A stretch of 64,000 bases of DNA from Flavobacterium sp. LC2016-13 (GTDB lineage Bacteria; Bacteroidota; Bacteroidia; Flavobacteriales; Flavobacteriaceae): NCBI RefSeq assembly GCF_009707955.1, contig NZ_WMDQ01000006.1, positions 1 through 64,000 of the forward strand, given 5' to 3'. Shown piece after piece: positions 16,011 to 24,361 of the stretch. Positions within the stretch are counted from its first letter, which is position 1, and the number at the start of each line of letters is the position of its first letter. Made by a program: the position numbers and the translations under genes. The notes beneath the pieces are model-generated. The model searched no databases and was not told where the DNA came from. It saw only the letters and a program-made list of their open reading frames with translations.

Positions 16011-16356
16011 TATCATTCAAGAATTTAACGACTATCGTTCTAAAATGAACGAAAAATTATTGGCTGACAACAATAAAATTGTAAAGCGAATTTTTAATCT
16101 TGACACTAACGCTTATGCTGCCGGAGCTCTTGATGTAAAAACAAAAGAACTTTTAGGATTGGTCGCTTCTGCGGTTTTACGTTGCGATGATTGCGTAAAA
16201 TACCATTTAGAAACCAGCCATAAAGAAGGTGTTACCAAAGAAGAAATGATGGAAGCAATGGGAATTGCAACTCTTGTTGGAGGAACAATTGTTATTCCTC
16301 ATTTAAGAAGAGCTTACGAATTCTGGGAAGCTTTAGAAGAATCTGAAACTAAATAA
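16003..16356 (+). CDS. Carboxymuconolactone decarboxylase / AhpD-like protein
   Basis: This 117-residue all-helical protein has the AhpD-type motif RCDDCVKYHLETS with a CxxC pair and nearby histidine, typical of peroxidase-related CMD family members. It probably acts as a thiol-disulfide or peroxide-linked enzyme, but the substrate is unknown. It overlaps tatC by 8 bases, which shows translational coupling in the kdsD-tatC operon. The CxxC suggests a redox role rather than lactone decarboxylation. Confidence 0.88.
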   Translation: MSDIIQEFNDYRSKMNEKLLADNNKIVKRIFNLDTNAYAAGALDVKTKELLGLVASAVLRCDDCVKYHLETSHKEGVTKEEMMEAMGIATLVGGTIVIPHLRRAYEFWEALEESETK

Positions 16357-16380
16357 TTGTTAATAGGTTTATTTGTTGAA

Positions 16381-16448
16381 TCGTTTATTCGTTTATTTGC
16401 AACGACTAAACGATTTATCGATTAAACAACTAAACAGTTAAACGATTA
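16381..16448. repeat. Tandem TAAACGAT/TCGTTTA repeat tract upstream of lptB
   Basis: The tract holds TCGTTTATTCGTTTA (16381-16395), then TAAACGATTTATCGA (16407-16421), then two further TTAAAC/TAAACGATTAAA units. The first pair can form an imperfect hairpin. It occupies most of the 102-base gap before lptB. No promoter element of the usual type was found, so read-through from the operon is possible. Confidence 0.6.
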
Positions 16449-16458
16449 AAATTAAAAA

Positions 16459-17199
16459 ATGAAATTAAGAGCCGATAATTTAATCAAAACTTATAAAGGA
16501 CGCAGCGTTGTAAAAGGAATTTCTGTTGAAGTAAATCAAGGGGAAATCGTTGGACTTTTGGGACCAAACGGTGCCGGAAAAACAACTTCATTTTACATGA
16601 TTGTTGGACTGGTAAAACCAAATCAGGGAAATATTTATCTTGATGATTTGAATATTACTGATTATCCGATGTACAAACGTGCTCAACAAGGAATCGGTTA
16701 TTTGGCTCAGGAAGCTTCGGTATTTAGAAAATTAAGTATTGAAGATAATATCTTAAGCGTTTTACAATTGACCAAACTTTCTAAAGAGGCACAAATTGCA
16801 AAAATGGAGAGTTTAATTGAAGAATTTAGTTTAGAACATATTCGTACTAACCGAGGCGATTTACTTTCAGGAGGAGAACGCCGTCGTACCGAAATTGCAC
16901 GTGCTTTGGCAACTGATCCAAAATTTATTTTACTGGATGAGCCTTTTGCCGGAGTTGACCCGGTTGCAGTTGAGGATATCCAGAGAATTGTTGCGCAATT
17001 AAAAAACAAAAACATCGGAATTCTAATTACGGATCACAACGTTCAGGAAACATTAGCAATTACCGATAAAACATACTTAATGTTTGAAGGTGGAATCCTA
17101 AAAGCGGGAATTCCTGAAGAATTGGTTGAAGATGAAATGGTTCGCCGTGTTTATCTTGGACAAAACTTCGAACTTCGTAAAAAGAAACTTGAGTTTTAA
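16459..17199 (+). CDS. lptB: LPS export ABC transporter ATP-binding protein LptB
   Basis: LptB powers extraction of lipopolysaccharide from the inner membrane by LptFG. The 246-residue protein has Walker A GPNGAGKTT (35-43), the Q-loop in LAQEASVFRKL (82-92), signature LLSGGERRR (135-143), Walker B FILLDEP (156-162) and the switch histidine in ITDHNVQ. The Q-loop sequence and ERRRTEIARAL are those of LptB rather than of generic ABC proteins. It follows kdsD-tatC, so the neighbourhood combines Kdo supply and LPS export. Confidence 0.95.
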   Translation: MKLRADNLIKTYKGRSVVKGISVEVNQGEIVGLLGPNGAGKTTSFYMIVGLVKPNQGNIYLDDLNITDYPMYKRAQQGIGYLAQEASVFRKLSIEDNILSVLQLTKLSKEAQIAKMESLIEEFSLEHIRTNRGDLLSGGERRRTEIARALATDPKFILLDEPFAGVDPVAVEDIQRIVAQLKNKNIGILITDHNVQETLAITDKTYLMFEGGILKAGIPEELVEDEMVRRVYLGQNFELRKKKLEF

Positions 17200-17208
17200 A
17201 AAAGTATT

Positions 17209-17250
17209 CAGTTTTCAGTCGCAGTTTTCCGTTTTTGACTGCGACTAAAA
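17209..17250. repeat. CAGTTTTCAGTCGCAG palindrome downstream of lptB
   Basis: AGTCGCAGT (17217-17225) and ACTGCGACT (17238-17246) form a perfect 9-bp stem with a 12-base loop. The flanking TTCAGTTTTCAGTC resembles the CAGTTTTCAGTCTCAG tract near 7270-7300. A weak T run after 17252 leaves open a role as terminator of lptB. Confidence 0.6.
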
Positions 17251-17263
17251 ACTTTTTAAAGAT

Positions 17264-17485
17264 ATGAATTCAGAAAAACCAACTCAGGAAGATTACGACA
17301 ATTGGCACAAAGATCCAAACAATTGGTATTTGCTCTGTTTTTATTATAATCCAAAAGACAAAAGATTATTTCCCCCTAAGAGAATACCATCCATGGGTAA
17401 TACGATTAATTTCGCCAATCCTTTTTCTACTTTTATTATTTTAGCGATACTGTCAATAGCTGTTCTCGGATTATTATCCAGATAA
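17264..17485 (+). CDS. Small membrane protein with a DUF5808-like region
   Basis: The 73-residue protein has an N-terminal part with HKDPNNWYL and FYYNPKDKRLFPPKR, which matches the pattern of the uncharacterised DUF5808 domain (NPxDPRLFVPKR followed by NFANP). A single hydrophobic C-terminal segment (about 52-71) anchors it. Function is unknown. It lies 64 bases after lptB, separated by a palindromic repeat, and faces the convergent GH25 gene. Confidence 0.75.
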   Translation: MNSEKPTQEDYDNWHKDPNNWYLLCFYYNPKDKRLFPPKRIPSMGNTINFANPFSTFIILAILSIAVLGLLSR

Positions 17486-17509
17486 ACAGCATATCAGTTA
17501 AACTGAAAA

Positions 17510-18367
17510 TTACTCAACAGTAATAAATTGCAATTGTTCTAAATCGCCGTTGTAGATATTCACATCAACACGATGTTCAACTCCTGGCAATGATGCTTTT
17601 TCTGTAAACTGCCAAAAAAGCCAGTCATCTTCAATTTTTTCTCTGTAGAAATTGTAGTTGGCAATCCAAAACAAATATTCTCCAAATTCTTCTTTTAAGA
17701 AATCACTGTAATAGCGTTCTCCCGTATAAATTATCGGACGAACCTGATAATGCGCTTCTACTTTAGTCAACCATCTTTTTAAGCCTTTTTTCAAACTATC
17801 TAAAGATTGGTTTTTGGGTAATTTCTCAATATCTAAAACCGGAGGCAAATCGCCTTTTTGCAATTTTACTGTTTTAATAAAAAGATTGGCTTGTTCTATT
17901 GAATTTTCGTTTGGACGATAATAATGATACGCGCCACGCATAATTTTATTTTCTTTTGCGCCTTCCCAATTATGTTTAAACTGTCTGTCGACTCTGTCAT
18001 TTCCGGCCGTTGCGCGAATAAAAACAAATTTTACAGGATATTTTTCTTCAAGGATCTCAACGTCATCCCAATCGACAGTTCCCTGAAATTCAGAAACGTC
18101 GATTCCAATCACTTTTCCTTTGTGATTTTCCAGAACCTGAATGTTTCGCACATCCGAAAGATGTTTATCAACTTCATCCTCTTCTAAAACCTTTCCTGAT
18201 TTAAAACCAAGATAAAAAGCTAATCCGGCGCGATAATGATAAATAGTCGCAAGCAAAACCAAGGCTAAAAAAGAAAATACAATAAAGCGAATCACTCTGC
18301 TAAAAACAGACCGTGTTGGTTGAGATTTTCGGGAATAAGAAGTTCGTCGTGTCGTTTTTCTTGCCAT
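17510..18367 (-). CDS. Membrane-anchored GH25 lysozyme (muramidase)
   Basis: The 285-residue protein has a basic N-terminus, one membrane segment (about 23-43) and an extracytoplasmic GH25 domain (about 85-280). D90 in GIDVSEFQG and the pair D179/E181 in VLDIEKLP are the expected active-site acids of N-acetylmuramidases. It would cleave peptidoglycan glycan strands at the outer face of the inner membrane. It is 10 bases downstream of pssA on the same strand and is probably cotranscribed. Confidence 0.9.
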   Translation of the reverse strand: MARKTTRRTSYSRKSQPTRSVFSRVIRFIVFSFLALVLLATIYHYRAGLAFYLGFKSGKVLEEDEVDKHLSDVRNIQVLENHKGKVIGIDVSEFQGTVDWDDVEILEEKYPVKFVFIRATAGNDRVDRQFKHNWEGAKENKIMRGAYHYYRPNENSIEQANLFIKTVKLQKGDLPPVLDIEKLPKNQSLDSLKKGLKRWLTKVEAHYQVRPIIYTGERYYSDFLKEEFGEYLFWIANYNFYREKIEDDWLFWQFTEKASLPGVEHRVDVNIYNGDLEQLQFITVE

Positions 18368-18377
18368 TCGAATAAAA

Positions 18378-19109
18378 CTACTTTTTCAGAAACAGATTAT
18401 TTACGATCGAAAGCAATACGTAAAAAATGATGATTAAAGGAATTGCAATGTAATGAAGCAATACTACCAATACGATAGAAATCAATAAAAATACTACTTG
18501 AAGTGCATTATCTTTAAGATTGAATTTCTTGATTTTCAAAGAAAATAACGGAATTTCAGCATTCAAAATATAAGCACTACACAACGTAATTATTAATAAA
18601 ATCCATTGATTCGTTAAAATTTCCAGCATGAATAAAGAATCTGAAAATTTAAGAACTAATGGCAAACTCAAAATAAAAAGTGAGTTAGCCGGCGTTGGCA
18701 AACCAATAAAAGAATCAGTTTGGCGTGTATCGATATTAAAATTCGCTAATCTGTAGCAAGATCCTAAAGTTACTATGAATCCTAAAAACGGAATGGCAGG
18801 ATTTGTTCCTAATTCATGAGCACTGTTTAGAAACATTGTGTACATAACAAAACCAGGAGCAACGCCACTTGTTACCATATCTGCTAAAGAATCTAATTGT
18901 AAACCAAGCGGGCTTGACACTTTGAATAATCTGGCGAAAAAACCATCAAAAAAATCAAAAAAGATCCCTAAACAAACAAAATAAAAAGCCATTTCGTAGT
19001 TTGAGGAATCACCCGTTTGAATCGCTTTAGAAACAAAAACAACTGCGATGCAACCACAAAAAAGATTAATTAACGTAATTAGGTTTGGAATGTGCTTTTT
19101 AATATTCAT
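18378..19109 (-). CDS. pssA: CDP-diacylglycerol-serine O-phosphatidyltransferase
   Basis: It makes phosphatidylserine, the precursor of phosphatidylethanolamine. The 243-residue integral membrane enzyme carries the full CDP-alcohol phosphotransferase signature: D52-x2-D55G56-x2-A59R60-x8-G69-x3-D73-x3-D77. Several membrane helices precede and follow it. A CDP-alcohol motif is shared with other transferases, but the N-terminus NLITLINLFCGC is that of the serine enzyme. It has its own -7 promoter element upstream and is followed by the GH25 gene. Confidence 0.92.
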   Translation of the reverse strand: MNIKKHIPNLITLINLFCGCIAVVFVSKAIQTGDSSNYEMAFYFVCLGIFFDFFDGFFARLFKVSSPLGLQLDSLADMVTSGVAPGFVMYTMFLNSAHELGTNPAIPFLGFIVTLGSCYRLANFNIDTRQTDSFIGLPTPANSLFILSLPLVLKFSDSLFMLEILTNQWILLIITLCSAYILNAEIPLFSLKIKKFNLKDNALQVVFLLISIVLVVLLHYIAIPLIIIFYVLLSIVNNLFLKK

Positions 19110-19136
19110 GATTTATTTTTGATAAATGGTAAGCAG

Positions 19137-19144
19137 CAAATTTA
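19137..19144 (-). promoter_or_regulatory. Promoter -7 element (TAAATTTG) for pssA
   Basis: TAAATTTG on the minus strand matches TAnnTTTG and would start transcription near 19130, about 21 bases upstream of the ATG at 19109. No -33 element is clear. Confidence 0.5.
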
Positions 19145-19249
19145 ACATAATAACTGTATCTAAATTGTGTTTTATGAAGAGTTTTTTAGCCGAAATTCAC
19201 ACTTTCGTAATATTTATCGAAAGGAAGAAATTAGATGAGTAAAATATTA

Positions 19250-19257
19250 TATTTTTG
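19250..19257 (+). promoter_or_regulatory. Promoter -7 element (TATTTTTG) for the PorV2-like gene
   Basis: TATTTTTG matches TAnnTTTG and would start transcription near 19264, about 35 bases before the predicted TTG start at 19299. Confidence 0.45.
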
Positions 19258-19298
19258 ATAAAAATTAAAACAGGCTTCGGTTTGCAAAAAAATATCCT

Positions 19299-20366
19299 TT
19301 GAAGAAACTTTTTGGGCTTTTATTATTTTGGAGTTGCACTACACAATATGCACAAACTGTTCGAAAATATTCGAATGAGTTTATGAACATTGGTGTTGAT
19401 GCTGCAGCATTAGGAATGTCGAGTGCTGTGGTTGCCTCTACAGATGATGTAAATGCAGTTTATTGGAATCCGGCTGGTTTAACGCATCTTGAAGATCATC
19501 AGATTTCGTTGATGCATGCCAATTATTTTGCAAATATTGCGCAGTACGATTATATAGGATATGCAAGTCCAATTGACGACAGAAGCGCCTGGGGAATTTC
19601 GATGATTCGTTTTGGTGTCGATGATATTTTAGATACTACGGAATTAATCGATAATCAGGGAAATATAGATTATAATCGTGTTAGTTTATTCTCAACAGCT
19701 GATTATGCTTTTACATTTTCGTATGCAAAAAAATTACCTGTTGAGGGTTTTCAATATGGCGTTAATGCAAAGGTTATTCGCAGGATTATTGGAAAATTTG
19801 CTAATTCGTGGGGATTTGGTTTTGATTTTGGGCTTCAGTTTGAAAAAAACGACTGGAAATTCGGTTTGATGCTTCGCGATATTACCACAACTTATAATGT
19901 TTGGAATATTGATGAGGAAGAATACAAAAAAATTGCGAATGCTATTCCGGGAGAAAATACCGAATTGCCGGAAAGCACAGAAATCACTTTACCAAAAGCG
20001 CAATTAGGAGTTTCGAAAAAAATTGAATTCCATAATGATTACAGCCTTTTAATAGCCACAAACCTAAACATGCGTTTTGAGCAGACTAACGATATTATTT
20101 CATCAAAAGTAGTTAGTATTGATCCCGCAATTGGTTTTGAAGGTGGTTATACTGACTTGGTTTTTTTAAGAGCCGGTGTAGGAAATTTTCAAAATGTAAC
20201 GCAGTTAGACAATAGCGAAAAAGTAAACTTTCAACCTAATATTGGGTTAGGCTTTAAGTATAAAGGCATTCAGGTAGATTATGCTTTAACTGATTTAGGA
20301 AATCAAAGTACCGCTTTATACTCAAATATTTTCTCATTGAAAGTAGATTTAGGTATCTTTAGATAA
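19299..20366 (+). CDS. PorV/PorQ-like outer-membrane beta-barrel protein (PorV2-like)
   Basis: The 355-residue protein begins with a signal peptide (1-19, ending QYAQ) from a TTG start; no ATG is available upstream. The mature N-terminus NEFMNIGVDAAALGMSSAVVA followed by DDVNAVYWNPAGL is characteristic of the PorV/FadL-like barrels of the type IX secretion group. Alternating hydrophobic beta strands run to the C-terminal VDLGIFR. PorV proteins shuttle cargo from the type IX translocon to the surface. No other type IX gene is nearby, so a cargo-specific paralogue is as likely as the main PorV. Confidence 0.82.
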   Translation: MKKLFGLLLFWSCTTQYAQTVRKYSNEFMNIGVDAAALGMSSAVVASTDDVNAVYWNPAGLTHLEDHQISLMHANYFANIAQYDYIGYASPIDDRSAWGISMIRFGVDDILDTTELIDNQGNIDYNRVSLFSTADYAFTFSYAKKLPVEGFQYGVNAKVIRRIIGKFANSWGFGFDFGLQFEKNDWKFGLMLRDITTTYNVWNIDEEEYKKIANAIPGENTELPESTEITLPKAQLGVSKKIEFHNDYSLLIATNLNMRFEQTNDIISSKVVSIDPAIGFEGGYTDLVFLRAGVGNFQNVTQLDNSEKVNFQPNIGLGFKYKGIQVDYALTDLGNQSTALYSNIFSLKVDLGIFR

Positions 20367-20405
20367 TAATTAAAAACCTCATACAACTTCTTAAAATTTT
20401 AAATC

Positions 20406-21545
20406 ATGAAAAAAGTCAATTTCAAAAAAACACTTTTGAGTTTATTATTATTACTAAGTTTTAGTATTGGTTTTGGTCAGAGTATACCATTGTCAAACGA
20501 TGCAAAAATAAGCGTTATTACTTGCGGTCTTGGCAATGAAACATATTCTTATTTTGGTCACACAGCCATCAGGGTTGCAGATCCGGCGAATAATGTTGAT
20601 GTGGTTTATAATTATGGCGCATTTGATTTCAGGACTCCAAATTTCGTAGCAAAATTTACTAAAGGAGATTTACAATATTTTGTAATTACACATTCTTTCC
20701 CAGAGTTTGTTGATGAATATAATACGGAGAAAAGAAGTGTTTTTGAGCAGGAATTACTGATTCCTCAAGATGTAAAGCAGAGGCTTTTTGATAAATTAAA
20801 TGCGACTTTACTTTCTGAAGATCGTTATTATACTTATAAATTTATTGATAAAAACTGTACTTCGATGGTCGTCGATGTTATCAATTCGGTTTTAAATGAA
20901 AATGTAATTGTAAAAAAAGGAGATACTGATATAACCTATCGCTCTATTTTATTTCCTTATTTTGATGGTCACTTTTACGAAAAATTAGGAACGAGCATTA
21001 TTTTCGGAACAAAAGTAGATCAGTTAGGAACAAAAATCTTTTTGCCTTTTGAATTAAAAAGCAGTTTAGATAAAACTACCTATCAAAATCATGCTTTAGT
21101 TTCAAAAAGCCAAACGATAATAAGTTTTGATAAGGAAACACCAACTTCATGGTGGAATAATATTTATTCTTATTTAATTATTCTTGCTTTTGTAGTTTTG
21201 GCCCATAATAAAATTGTAGATAAAATCTATCTTTTAATTTTATCCTTAATGGGAATCTTTTTTGTTTCTGTTGGATTTTATTCTTTCCACCACGAATTAT
21301 CGATGAATTACAATATCCTTTTATTTAGCCCACTTTTGTTGGTTTTGATTTTTTTCTCAATCGCAAAAAACAAAAGATGGACTTATAGGTTTGCTGTTTT
21401 ACATTTACTTTTTCTGATAATTTACGGGATATTCATGATCAATAAAGCACACTTTTTTATTGTTTTACCAATGATAATTACAAGTGGTTTTGTTTTGGTC
21501 AGAGTTGCTATTCGAAATAAAAAACGTATTCCGATTATTATCTAA
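20406..21545 (+). CDS. DUF4105 domain membrane protein
   Basis: The 379-residue protein has a signal peptide (about 1-24), then a periplasmic DUF4105-like domain (about 30-240) with ITCGLGNETYSYFGHTAIRV and YNYGAFDF. The H of FGHTA and the C of KNCTSM (near 157) could form a cysteine-histidine hydrolase site of the kind suggested for this family. Five membrane helices follow (about 255-375). The related LNB domain lies N-terminal in lacto-N-biosidase-linked proteins. The substrate is unknown. It lies 39 bases after the PorV2-like gene and converges with the polysaccharide locus with only 4 bases between. Confidence 0.8.
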   Translation: MKKVNFKKTLLSLLLLLSFSIGFGQSIPLSNDAKISVITCGLGNETYSYFGHTAIRVADPANNVDVVYNYGAFDFRTPNFVAKFTKGDLQYFVITHSFPEFVDEYNTEKRSVFEQELLIPQDVKQRLFDKLNATLLSEDRYYTYKFIDKNCTSMVVDVINSVLNENVIVKKGDTDITYRSILFPYFDGHFYEKLGTSIIFGTKVDQLGTKIFLPFELKSSLDKTTYQNHALVSKSQTIISFDKETPTSWWNNIYSYLIILAFVVLAHNKIVDKIYLLILSLMGIFFVSVGFYSFHHELSMNYNILLFSPLLLVLIFFSIAKNKRWTYRFAVLHLLFLIIYGIFMINKAHFFIVLPMIITSGFVLVRVAIRNKKRIPIII

Positions 21546-21549
21546 ACAA

Positions 21550-22944
21550 CTATTGTCCTCTATAAAATACAATTGTTGTAATAGTTTTGAAAGTTATGCT
21601 TAAATCTAGAAAAACACTTCGGTGTTTGATGTAGTATAAATCATATTGCAGCTTTATCAAACTTTCTTCGATCGATTCTCCGTAAGAATAATTAACCTGT
21701 GCCCAACCTGTTAAACCAGGTTTTACCACATGTCTTGTTTCATAAAACGGCATTATTTTAGCGATTTCGTCAACAAAAAATGGTCGCTCAGGTCTTGGGC
21801 CTATCACAGCCATATCGCCTATTAAAACATTAAAAAACTGCGGCAGTTCATCAATTCTGGCTTTACGCATAAATTTACCAAGCGGCGTAATACGTTTATC
21901 GTTTGATGTTGCAAATGCAGCTCCGTTTACTTCAGAGTTTTCAACCATCGTTCTAAACTTATAGATTTTAAAAGCAACCCCGTTTTTGCCTATTCGCTCT
22001 TGTGTATAAAACAAACTTCCTTTGTTGCCAATAAGATTTCCGATATAAAGAAAAGGAATAATGACAAAGCAAACAAGCAAGCCAAATAAAGAGAAAATAA
22101 GCTCAATAAAACGAACCAATAACAAATACAACTTGTTATTATTGCTTCGGCTAAAAGGGAAAAAACGATAAAAATCCCTTGCAATATACTGCACAGGAAT
22201 TCGCTGTGTTTTGCTTTCGTAAACTTGCGTATACTCTCTGATAATATTTCCTGATTCTAGTAAATGAAGTAATTGCTGATATAAATCGGCTGTAATACCG
22301 TCTGTGTTTTGAGAAGCTATTACAATTTCAGAAATATCATTACTCACTACAAAACTTCTCAGTTTCTCCTTTTTGATTTCTTTTACATAATGAAAATCGG
22401 TCTCGTTGTCGCAAACAGAATCTGAGTTTACGAAACCAATTATTTTATAATGCGGGTCAACATTTTCAAGTCCTAAAACCAATTCTTCGACTTGATTTTT
22501 ATCGCATATTAAAACTACGTTTTGGACAAAACGATGCGAGGCCAAAAAATAATAATATAAATATCTCCAGGATAATAATGCGAAAAGAATAGCAAAATAA
22601 AAGATTAAAATTGCAATCCTGTTTTTGGGAAGTTCCGGTGATAAAACCGGCGTTAACAGGTAAACAAATACGGTTGTGGTTACAGTAAAAACCGTACTTT
22701 TAGTGGTTTGCAGCTGGTTACTTGCAACTTGCAGATTATACATTTCAAATATAGAACCAAAAATGAATATGTAGGATATTAATACAATCTCCCAATAATA
22801 GCTTTCAATTGAGAATTTGAAATATTGGAAATTTGAGATCTGGCTCAAAACATAGAGCATAGCAAGGACAAAGAAAGCATCAAAAATATGAAGTAGTACT
22901 TTCCTTTCCGATATCTCGAAATGAATTTTATTTTTTGTAAACAT
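21550..22944 (-). CDS. Undecaprenyl-phosphate glycosylphosphotransferase (WcaJ/WbaP-like)
   Basis: It would transfer a sugar 1-phosphate from a nucleotide sugar to undecaprenyl phosphate, starting glycan synthesis. The 464-residue polytopic protein has four N-terminal membrane helices (about 15-125), a CoA-binding-like central domain (about 140-270) and a C-terminal bacterial sugar transferase domain with KIYKFRTM, KARIDELPQFFNVLIGD, IGPRPERP and PGLTGWAQVNY. The DE pair in ARIDELPQ is the expected catalytic dyad. It marks the downstream end of the locus and has its own -7 element at 22981-22988. The sugar cannot be assigned. Confidence 0.9.
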   Translation of the reverse strand: MFTKNKIHFEISERKVLLHIFDAFFVLAMLYVLSQISNFQYFKFSIESYYWEIVLISYIFIFGSIFEMYNLQVASNQLQTTKSTVFTVTTTVFVYLLTPVLSPELPKNRIAILIFYFAILFALLSWRYLYYYFLASHRFVQNVVLICDKNQVEELVLGLENVDPHYKIIGFVNSDSVCDNETDFHYVKEIKKEKLRSFVVSNDISEIVIASQNTDGITADLYQQLLHLLESGNIIREYTQVYESKTQRIPVQYIARDFYRFFPFSRSNNNKLYLLLVRFIELIFSLFGLLVCFVIIPFLYIGNLIGNKGSLFYTQERIGKNGVAFKIYKFRTMVENSEVNGAAFATSNDKRITPLGKFMRKARIDELPQFFNVLIGDMAVIGPRPERPFFVDEIAKIMPFYETRHVVKPGLTGWAQVNYSYGESIEESLIKLQYDLYYIKHRSVFLDLSITFKTITTIVFYRGQ

Positions 22945-22980
22945 TGGTTATTTGGTTTTGTTTTGGGGCAAAAACTTGAA

Positions 22981-22988
22981 CAAATGTA
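22981..22988 (-). promoter_or_regulatory. Promoter -7 element (TACATTTG) for the glycosylphosphotransferase gene
   Basis: TACATTTG on the minus strand matches TAnnTTTG, 36 bases upstream of the ATG. It would let this last gene be transcribed separately from the long operon that precedes it by 69 bases. Confidence 0.45.
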
Positions 22989-23013
22989 TTACAAAAAAAA
23001 TAATATAACCGAT

Positions 23014-24354
23014 CTAATTCTCAGGATTTTTTGGATTTTTAAATTGAACCGAAAGTAAAGTCAACGCGTAAACGAATGCTGGAGCCGCTGTACGCATAGA
23101 GGCGTGGTTAATTGTAAGCAGCCAAAAAATGTAGAAAGAGAAAATATACAAATGCTGCCTATTATTAAGATAAAGTATTAATGGTGTTATAAATAGTATT
23201 AAAAGCCCCAATATACCAAAGATACCGTGCTCGCTCAACATACGTGTTATTTCATTATGAGATGCAATTTCTGCACCAAAAGTTTCTTTTCTAAACTGTT
23301 TTCCCATTCCGGCTCCTACGCCCATTACAGGATTATCCAGAAAAAGTTTTATTTCAGAATCCATGATTTCTTCACGTCCCCCTAAATTATCTTTTTTCAT
23401 CCTTCCTTTTGCATCCTTATTCGCGTAACGCTTATCAATAAGTCCTCCGGTTTGTACCGATGTATAAGTCCAGATTCCCACGCCCATTAATCCCGTGAGT
23501 ATAAAAATAAGGGCAAATTTACTTTTGCCTTTTGCGTTAGAAAAATAATAAAGTACAAACAACAGCAAAACGATCATTACAATTCCTGTTATAACACCTC
23601 CTCTTGAAAAAGTTACAACGCCGCGGTAACTAACAAATATTAATAAAGCTGCGTTTAAAAACGTTTCTTTTTTAGTTTTTGAAAATAGAATTACTTGTGT
23701 AAAAAAGATAAAAATTCCCAATCCTAAAACGGTTGAAACCTGATTAGGACCAAATCCTCCTGAAGTTTCAAAATTAGATTGTGTTCCGGTTACTACATCT
23801 TTTACACTTGGATTGTATAAAAACAAATAAACCGTTGTGGTTAAAATAGGCATTCCTATCGCTACCAAAATGGTTTGAAGATTATCAAAACTAATCTTCC
23901 GCTTAAACATATAAATAGAAGAAATGGCCAGACAAACCGGACCGGATAAGTTAAAAACCAAAGATTTTTTAACATCTCCATTATAATCTATTTCGGTAAA
24001 AGTCATTAAAATTCCGGGAACTAATAAAATAAGGAAAAACCAATAGATATACGCATTGGAAGAAAAATTGCTGTATCCCATTCCTAAAAACATAAAGAAT
24101 ACGACATTAAACTTTACATATTCGTTATTAAAATTACCTCCGGTCATTCTAAGAAACACCTCAGCACCAACCAAATAGGCTGTAACCCAAAGTACTTCGT
24201 TGTTTCTGTTTTGTGAGTTATAAACGATATAAAAACCAACTACAGGAATTAAAAGTGCATATAATTTGGATAAAAAAGGAGCAACAAAAACCGCCAAAGC
24301 AATTACTGCATGTATAATTACGATAAGTGTGTACGATAATGTTTTATTTTTCAT
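23014..24354 (-). CDS. O-antigen ligase / polymerase-like membrane protein
   Basis: The 446-residue protein has about 11 membrane helices and a large extracytoplasmic loop (about 300-370). Within the loop, GGREEIMDSEIKLFLDNPVMGVGAGMG and HNEITRMLSEHGIFG carry the arginine and histidine residues conserved in the O-antigen ligase (WaaL)/Wzy polymerase family. WaaL ligases attach a finished glycan to lipid A core, while Wzy polymerases need a Wzx flippase. With an ABC exporter in this locus and no Wzx seen, the ligase role is favoured, but the families cannot be told apart by eye. Confidence 0.82.
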   Translation of the reverse strand: MKNKTLSYTLIVIIHAVIALAVFVAPFLSKLYALLIPVVGFYIVYNSQNRNNEVLWVTAYLVGAEVFLRMTGGNFNNEYVKFNVVFFMFLGMGYSNFSSNAYIYWFFLILLVPGILMTFTEIDYNGDVKKSLVFNLSGPVCLAISSIYMFKRKISFDNLQTILVAIGMPILTTTVYLFLYNPSVKDVVTGTQSNFETSGGFGPNQVSTVLGLGIFIFFTQVILFSKTKKETFLNAALLIFVSYRGVVTFSRGGVITGIVMIVLLLFVLYYFSNAKGKSKFALIFILTGLMGVGIWTYTSVQTGGLIDKRYANKDAKGRMKKDNLGGREEIMDSEIKLFLDNPVMGVGAGMGKQFRKETFGAEIASHNEITRMLSEHGIFGILGLLILFITPLILYLNNRQHLYIFSFYIFWLLTINHASMRTAAPAFVYALTLLSVQFKNPKNPEN

Positions 24355-24361
24355 TACTATT

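Noticed and set aside
19299..21545. A type IX secretion gene cluster
   Set aside because: Only one PorV-like gene is present; no porK, L, M, N or sov-like gene was seen.
23014..24354. Calling this protein a Wzy polymerase outright
   Set aside because: WaaL ligases and Wzy polymerases share this architecture, and no Wzx was seen to support Wzy.
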